Assembly (NCBI GenBank): GCA_946480825.1
Contig: CAMLLG010000053.1
Coordinates: forward strand, 1-26,857
Length of the DNA: 26,857 bases
DNA from: an uncultured Lysobacteraceae bacterium
GTDB lineage: Bacteria; Pseudomonadota; Gammaproteobacteria; Xanthomonadales; Xanthomonadaceae
Direction: 5' to 3'
The notes under the pieces were generated by a model. It was given only the letters and a program-made list of their open reading frames with translations. It was not told the origin of the DNA and ran no database searches. This document shows, piece by piece, positions 23,688 through 26,857 of this stretch (the first letter of the stretch is position 1; every line of letters starts with the position of its first letter). A program made the position numbers and the translations under genes.

Positions 23688-23713
23688 CTTTTCTTTGCTT
23701 GTGCAAAGAAAAG
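23688..23713. repeat. Hairpin of the structured element, 11-bp AT-rich stem
   Basis: CTTTTCTTTGC (23688-23698) pairs with GCAAAGAAAAG (23703-23713) around TTGT. The sequence around it is familiar to me as a dispersed motif of Xanthomonadaceae intergenic regions, where it is often mistranslated as small hypothetical proteins. Confidence 0.8.
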
Positions 23714-23732
23714 ATAACCAAAAGAAAGCACA

Positions 23733-23878
23733 CCCCGTCGGTCGCGCCCGGCGCGTTGCGCCGGGTGCACGGGTTTCGCGGGGTTTTTCGACAGGACATC
23801 CGTGTCCTGTCGAAAAACGCGCGGCGTCCTGCCGCGCGCCCGTTGGGCCTGATCCACGAAACCCGTCGCGACCAGGGG
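23733..23878. ncRNA. Nested multi-hairpin element, possible structured RNA or repeat
   Basis: All helices nest without conflict. P1: CCCC 23733-23736 with GGGG 23875-23878, then GGTCGCG 23740-23746 with CGCGACC 23867-23873. P2: hairpin 23747-23765 (8-bp stem, GTT loop). P3: 23769-23778 with 23857-23866, 10 bp perfect, stacking directly on P1. P4: 23783-23798 with 23803-23818, 16 bp perfect, with a UNCG-type TCCG loop. P5: 23819-23825 with 23831-23837. About 106 of the 146 bases are paired. The strand is not decided because an inverted-repeat structure folds on both. A DNA-level repeat or protein-binding hairpin array is equally possible; expression is unknown. Confidence 0.55.
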
Positions 23879-23945
23879 CCCCGGTAGATCAAGACCAAAA
23901 CCGGCTCACGAATGCCGTCGAAACTGAGGAATCACTGCGTTTCAT

Positions 23946-23986
23946 GAAAAATTCGTGGGGACACCTCAGGCTCAAGCCCGCCTTAC
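23946..23986 (-). repeat. Family B GTAG repeat, right arm of an inverted pair
   Basis: On the minus strand it starts GTAAGGCGGGCTTGAGCCTG then AGGTGTCCCCACGAATTTTT. With the arm at 23489 it encloses a 498-base block that contains the structured element. Confidence 0.85.
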
Positions 23987-23996
23987 GTGTTACTGG

Positions 23997-24446
23997 CTAC
24001 CCCGGATAGCGATGCGGATACAGCACCATCCTGCATTCGATGGCAAGCACACCCGCATCGGCCTTGAAACTCTGCCAATCGATCAGTTCAAGCGCTGCGG
24101 CCGCTTGTGTCCGGATGCCATCCCACTCAGGGTCCAGAAAGATCTCCACATCCCAACAATGGAACGCGGACTCCCCGAGTGAGTTGCAGCTTGTCCACAG
24201 ATGATCCAGTGCATCCCTGACGTCCTGCGGCACGGAACGAGGACAGCTTTTGAGGAACGATTCAATGGGCATCACCATCTCTGTCCACGTCTCGCAAGCC
24301 GGACAATCGGGGATGTTCGCCATTTGATGAGCAGCCCCTGCGGACAGGAACTCCAATGCCTCGCACAGATCACAGAGCGCAAGGACATCCTTGCGTTCGT
24401 CCGTGGCGTACCAATCCCAGACGATGGATGACAGCTTTTCGCTCAT
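23997..24446 (-). CDS. Small orphan protein of unknown function, Cys/Trp-containing
   Basis: 149 residues, no signal peptide or membrane helix. The start MSEKLSSIVWDWYATDERKD at 24446 is chosen because the frame upstream runs into a palindromic repeat; the ribosome site is weak (TGGAA about ten bases ahead). Cysteine pairs CDLC and CPAC occur in the first half, and the second half (LDHLWTSCNSLGESAFHCWDVEIFLDPEWDGIRTQAAAALELI) looks helical and acidic. The size, acidic character and position beside mobile-looking DNA recall immunity-type or stress proteins, but I recognise no family. Its GC content is lower than that of the left two thirds of the window. It is enclosed by repeats on both sides. 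Confidence 0.65.
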   Translation of the reverse strand: MSEKLSSIVWDWYATDERKDVLALCDLCEALEFLSAGAAHQMANIPDCPACETWTEMVMPIESFLKSCPRSVPQDVRDALDHLWTSCNSLGESAFHCWDVEIFLDPEWDGIRTQAAAALELIDWQSFKADAGVLAIECRMVLYPHRYPG

Positions 24447-24470
24447 GGAGAGAATTCCATTACCAGCTCC

Positions 24471-24505
24471 GCAGCCCGGGTAAGCGCAAAGCGCGCAACC
24501 GGGAG
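24471..24505 (+). repeat. Family C palindromic repeat, plus copy
   Basis: It starts GCAGCCCGGGTAAGCGCAAA and ends GCGCGCAACCGGGAG. The CCCGGGTAAG...CGC...CCGGGAG pattern is a common REP type in pseudomonads and xanthomonads. It pairs with the inverted copy at 24529. Confidence 0.8.
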
Positions 24506-24528
24506 AACCCATCGCATTCCTCACCGAA

Positions 24529-24564
24529 GCTCCCGGGTGCGGCCTACGGCCTTACCCGGGCTAC
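24529..24564 (-). repeat. Family C palindromic repeat, inverted copy
   Basis: On the minus strand it starts GTAGCCCGGGTAAGGCCGTA and ends GGCCGCACCCGGGAGC. It begins with GTAG and lies 5 bases beyond the stop of the HEPN-like gene (leftward), so it may act as that gene's 3' hairpin. Confidence 0.85.
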
Positions 24565-24568
24565 TTTC

Positions 24569-25951
24569 TTACGAGTTAGATGCCACCATCTCCAGCACAA
24601 TCTCATCGGCAGACTTATTCCAATCCACGCTTCTTTTTTGTCTTGCCCACCACTGATGCAAAACTACAAAAGCATAGGCCGATCTATTGCACTCGTAAGG
24701 ACCGATGGGAATACGAGAGCGATGCGACGCCGCATTACGATAACGAATAATTTCATTAACCATTTGCGTCAAATAATCAGAAAAGACAGAGACACGCTTT
24801 TCCGGTCTCCCAAATCTGTCAATTTTTGCCATCATGTACTTATTTGAATCAATAGCAGATGTGAGCATATTTCTCATTACGCTCAACACCTTTTTATTAT
24901 CCCGATCATCTTCCTCCACGACCCCCTTAATTTCAGAATATATGTGCGACATATCCGGTCTTATATCTTCTTTACGGGGCATCTTCTCAGCAGTACGTCT
25001 ATTAATTTCATCTAGAAGTTGCCCAAGCGTCAGGCCTTTAGTTAGTTGCTCCCTAAAAAGAGTTTCAAAAATCTGAGTAAGCAAGTCTTCGGCAGCCAAG
25101 CCAAACGAACTTACGCAATCACTGTAGTTTCCTTCTTTGAAATTAGAAAGAGCCTTGCTGACAACGGGAATCAGATGGCTTTGCCTGATCAGCTCACCAA
25201 CAACCATTTCAAGAAAATCCAGATATGGAGCAAAAACCTCTTCCTCCGGAGAAAATATTGGCATCAACTCGGCATCGGAGATCTTGCCGATCATTGAAAG
25301 AAACTCAGCCATAGCAGCCAATGGATGTCTTTGCCAAGAAATGAGCACTAGCTCCGAACTATCTTTCGGCCCTTTTTGCATAATGAATGGGCCGCACTTC
25401 AATCTATTCAGACGATGACTGACAGTTACCGCATCAAACCTTTCGTGCCAGATATTCTCTTGAAAGAAAAGAAGCGCATCATGATAATTTGAAACAATCT
25501 GTCGCGGATCAATCAAATCCAGAACCAGCTGCTCTTCTTCAGTGTTACTTTCAATCAGACTTTCTGTCTCAGCAGCACCAACAGCCTGCCTTGCAAGCGA
25601 GGCAAAGAGAACCATTATAAATGTAACCCTATTCTCAACCTGATTTCGGACTTCGGCCCTCCACTCATCAGAAACCCTTATACGGCGCTCCCTTTTTCCA
25701 CTTCTAATAACTACTAACTCTTTTCCGGACATTTCATTCGAAATTTCGTCCCATAAGCGAACGGAAACACCAGAATTAGAAAGCCATTTTGCGGACAACC
25801 GCCAGAGCCCCGCCCTAAATGGATTCTCAAGATATGCTGACACAGCGTCCACATCTTCTTTAAGCAAAAGCCGATGTCTACGCCCTGCTTGGTGACGAGA
25901 GTATACGAATCTTCCGCTTTTAAAATTATAGTCACCCAGAGAATCGTTCAT
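24569..25951 (-). CDS. AT-rich gene, C-terminal HEPN-like domain, candidate defence/RNase-related protein
   Basis: 460 residues. GGGGGG lies a few bases before the ATG at 25951. The N-terminal 300 residues are unrecognised, mostly helical and charged, without membrane segments. The C-terminal part reads FGLAAEDLLTQIFETLF ... RYRNAASHRSRIPIGPYECNRSAYAFVVLHQWW; RNAASH fits the RNxxxH motif of HEPN ribonuclease domains, and the surrounding helices fit the four-helix bundle. HEPN proteins act as RNA-cleaving toxins or abortive-infection effectors, or as inactive helpers. Base composition is far more AT-rich than the rest of the window, codon use is different, and repeats flank it on both sides, so it was probably acquired horizontally. 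No antitoxin partner is visible upstream. Other HEPN-like roles remain possible. Confidence 0.75.
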   Translation of the reverse strand: MNDSLGDYNFKSGRFVYSRHQAGRRHRLLLKEDVDAVSAYLENPFRAGLWRLSAKWLSNSGVSVRLWDEISNEMSGKELVVIRSGKRERRIRVSDEWRAEVRNQVENRVTFIMVLFASLARQAVGAAETESLIESNTEEEQLVLDLIDPRQIVSNYHDALLFFQENIWHERFDAVTVSHRLNRLKCGPFIMQKGPKDSSELVLISWQRHPLAAMAEFLSMIGKISDAELMPIFSPEEEVFAPYLDFLEMVVGELIRQSHLIPVVSKALSNFKEGNYSDCVSSFGLAAEDLLTQIFETLFREQLTKGLTLGQLLDEINRRTAEKMPRKEDIRPDMSHIYSEIKGVVEEDDRDNKKVLSVMRNMLTSAIDSNKYMMAKIDRFGRPEKRVSVFSDYLTQMVNEIIRYRNAASHRSRIPIGPYECNRSAYAFVVLHQWWARQKRSVDWNKSADEIVLEMVASNS

Positions 25952-26038
25952 TACCCCCCCTTTGCTTGGAAGCTAACTCCTTAATTACTACCTCAACGAA
26001 GATACGCTCTTCAATGAGGATAAAGCTCACTTCAGCTC

Positions 26039-26061
26039 GTAGGCCAGGTCATCAACCCAGC
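26039..26061 (+). repeat. Family D GTAG palindromic repeat, plus copy
   Basis: It reads GTAGGCCAGGTCATCAACCC AGC on the plus strand. It is an imperfect palindrome with an inverted, better-conserved partner 18 bases to its right. Confidence 0.7.
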
Positions 26062-26079
26062 TCGATACCGCATGAAACC

Positions 26080-26102
26080 GCTGGGTCAACGACCCAGCCT
26101 AC
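26080..26102 (-). repeat. Family D GTAG palindromic repeat, inverted copy
   Basis: On the minus strand it reads GTAGGCTGGGTCGTTGACCC AGC, with a perfect 8-bp GCTGGGTC/GACCCAGC stem. It starts 3 bases beyond the pntB stop codon and may be the pntB mRNA 3' hairpin. Confidence 0.8.
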
Positions 26103-26105
26103 AAA

Positions 26106-26857
26106 TCAATGCCCCCCATCCAACGCCTTCAACTCGCTCACCAACTGATTCGCCATCTCCGCCCCATCGCCATACAACATCCGCGTGTTGTCCGCGTAGA
26201 ACAGCGCATTCTCGATGCCCGCGAACCCCGTGCCCTTGCCGCGTTTGATGACGATGGTGTTTTTCGAATTGACCACGTCCAAAATCGGCATGCCGTAGAT
26301 CGGTGAATTGGGGTCGGTCTTGGCGACGGGGTTGACCACGTCGTTCGCGCCGATCACCAGCGAGACGTCGGTGTTCGCGAACTCCGGATTGATGTCTTCC
26401 ATGTCGACGATCAGGTCGTAGGGCACGCCGGCTTCGGCGAGCAGCACGTTCATGTGGCCGGGCATGCGGCCGGCGACGGGATGGATCGCGAATTTCACCT
26501 TCACGCCGCGTTCGATCAGGCGCTGGCTGAGTTCCCAGATCTTGTGCTGGGCCTGGGCCACGGCCAGACCATAGCCCGGCACGATCACCACGCGTTCGGC
26601 GAAGGCCATCATCGCGGCCACGTCGCTGGCGTCGATGGGTTTCTGGCTGCCTTCGATGGCCGCCGCTTCACCTGTCGCGCCGAAGTTGGAGAACAGCACC
26701 GAGTTGATCGAGCGGTTCATCGCCTTGGCCATGAGTTTGGTCAGCAGCATGCCCGCGGCGCCGACCATCATGCCGGCGATGATCAGGGCCTCGTTGCCCA
26801 GGACGTAGCCTTCGAACGCGACCGCGAGGCCGGTGAAGGCGTTGTACAGCGAGATCA
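26106..26857 (-). CDS. pntB: NAD(P) transhydrogenase subunit beta, 3' part (5' end outside window)
   Basis: The C-terminal 249 codons of the proton-translocating transhydrogenase beta subunit, which transfers hydride between NADH and NADP+ at the inner membrane driven by the proton gradient. The frame is open to the window edge, and the translation there continues as ISLYNAFTGLAVAFEGYVLGNEALIIAGMMVGAAG, a membrane helix pair typical of PntB. The NADP-binding domain III is complete: VVIVPGYGLAVAQAQHKIWEL (GYGLAVAQAQ motif), VKFAIHPVAGRMPGHMNVLLAEA, VSLVIGANDVVNP, VVIKRGKGTGFAGIENALFY and the final DNTRMLYGDGAEMANQLVSEL. No disruption. The pntA subunit gene is expected to the right. Confidence 0.97.
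   Translation of the reverse strand, partial: ISLYNAFTGLAVAFEGYVLGNEALIIAGMMVGAAGMLLTKLMAKAMNRSINSVLFSNFGATGEAAAIEGSQKPIDASDVAAMMAFAERVVIVPGYGLAVAQAQHKIWELSQRLIERGVKVKFAIHPVAGRMPGHMNVLLAEAGVPYDLIVDMEDINPEFANTDVSLVIGANDVVNPVAKTDPNSPIYGMPILDVVNSKNTIVIKRGKGTGFAGIENALFYADNTRMLYGDGAEMANQLVSELKALDGGH

Larger units (their letters stand above)
23177..23996. other. 820-base repeat-rich non-coding region
   Basis: No convincing gene is present. Open frames that cross it translate palindromes and are spurious. It holds, left to right: a family A GTAG repeat, a weak inverted partner, a GGTGGGCC hairpin, a second family A repeat with an inverted partner, a family B repeat, and an approximately 230-base block of linked hairpins, ending at an inverted family B repeat. 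Confidence 0.8.

Noticed and set aside
23733..23878. tRNA or rRNA-like cloverleaf
   Set aside because: The stem lengths and loops do not fit a tRNA: there is no anticodon arm, TTC loop or CCA end, so only a generic structured element is claimed.
23537..24009. Small open frames on both strands across the hairpin block
   Set aside because: They translate dispersed palindromes, are Arg-rich and have no start signals. Similar small hypothetical proteins appear wherever this repeat occurs.
24569..26105. Integrase, transposase or prophage genes around the AT-rich gene
   Set aside because: No recombinase motifs or attachment-site duplications are visible, so only horizontal acquisition by composition is claimed.

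Overview
The window looks like chromosomal DNA of a high-GC gammaproteobacterium, most likely of the Xanthomonadaceae/Lysobacteraceae (Lysobacter, Luteimonas, Stenotrophomonas-like). The reasons are the GC-rich codon use, the density of palindromic repeats that begin with GTAG (the style described as SMAG elements in Stenotrophomonas), and many small secreted proteins of no known function. This placement is inference; no rRNA or tRNA gene is present to test it.

Layout. 1-986: the 3' part of an isovaleryl-CoA dehydrogenase gene (leucine catabolism). 1120-3477: a secreted endonuclease/exonuclease/phosphatase-fold hydrolase resembling neutral sphingomyelinases. 3640-9538: a tight six-gene operon in which every junction is a 4-base start/stop overlap. 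It encodes a ketoacyl synthase III (OleA/FabH-like), a metallo-beta-lactamase-fold hydrolase, an NAD-dependent 3-beta-HSD/epimerase-type reductase (OleD-like), a ceramide-glucosyltransferase-like GT2/GT21 enzyme, a small unrecognised protein with hydrolase-like motifs, and a GT1 (UGT/MGT) glycosyltransferase. Together they look like an acyl-condensation, reduction and glycosylation pathway, probably for a glycolipid. I do not recognise the cluster as a whole. 9546-12310: a 7-TM membrane protein divergent from a DesK/LiaS-type histidine kinase and its NarL-type regulator, with a strong dyad in the shared promoter region.

12405-19435: a run of small exported proteins: two secreted unknowns, a right-handed beta-helix protein, a small secreted unknown with an intrinsic terminator behind it, a 484-residue secreted protein with a CARDB-like C-terminus, a coupled pair of lipoproteins, and another exported protein. 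19479-20786: an APC-family amino-acid permease.

20787-26105 is the accessory part. Two tandem, divergent paralogues of unknown function (21162-23176) are bracketed by GTAG-type palindromic repeats. An 820-base non-coding stretch (23177-23996) follows, containing several repeat families and an elaborate nested multi-hairpin element (23733-23878) inside a pair of inverted repeats. Then come a small Cys/Trp-rich orphan gene and a conspicuously AT-rich 460-codon gene (24569-25951) whose C-terminus carries an RNxxxH HEPN-type motif, a likely horizontally acquired defence or RNase-related gene. The window closes in the 3' part of pntB, the NAD(P) transhydrogenase beta subunit.

The best candidates for something undescribed are the six-gene lipid/glycosyl operon, the multi-hairpin repeat, the tandem paralogue pair and the AT-rich HEPN-like gene.
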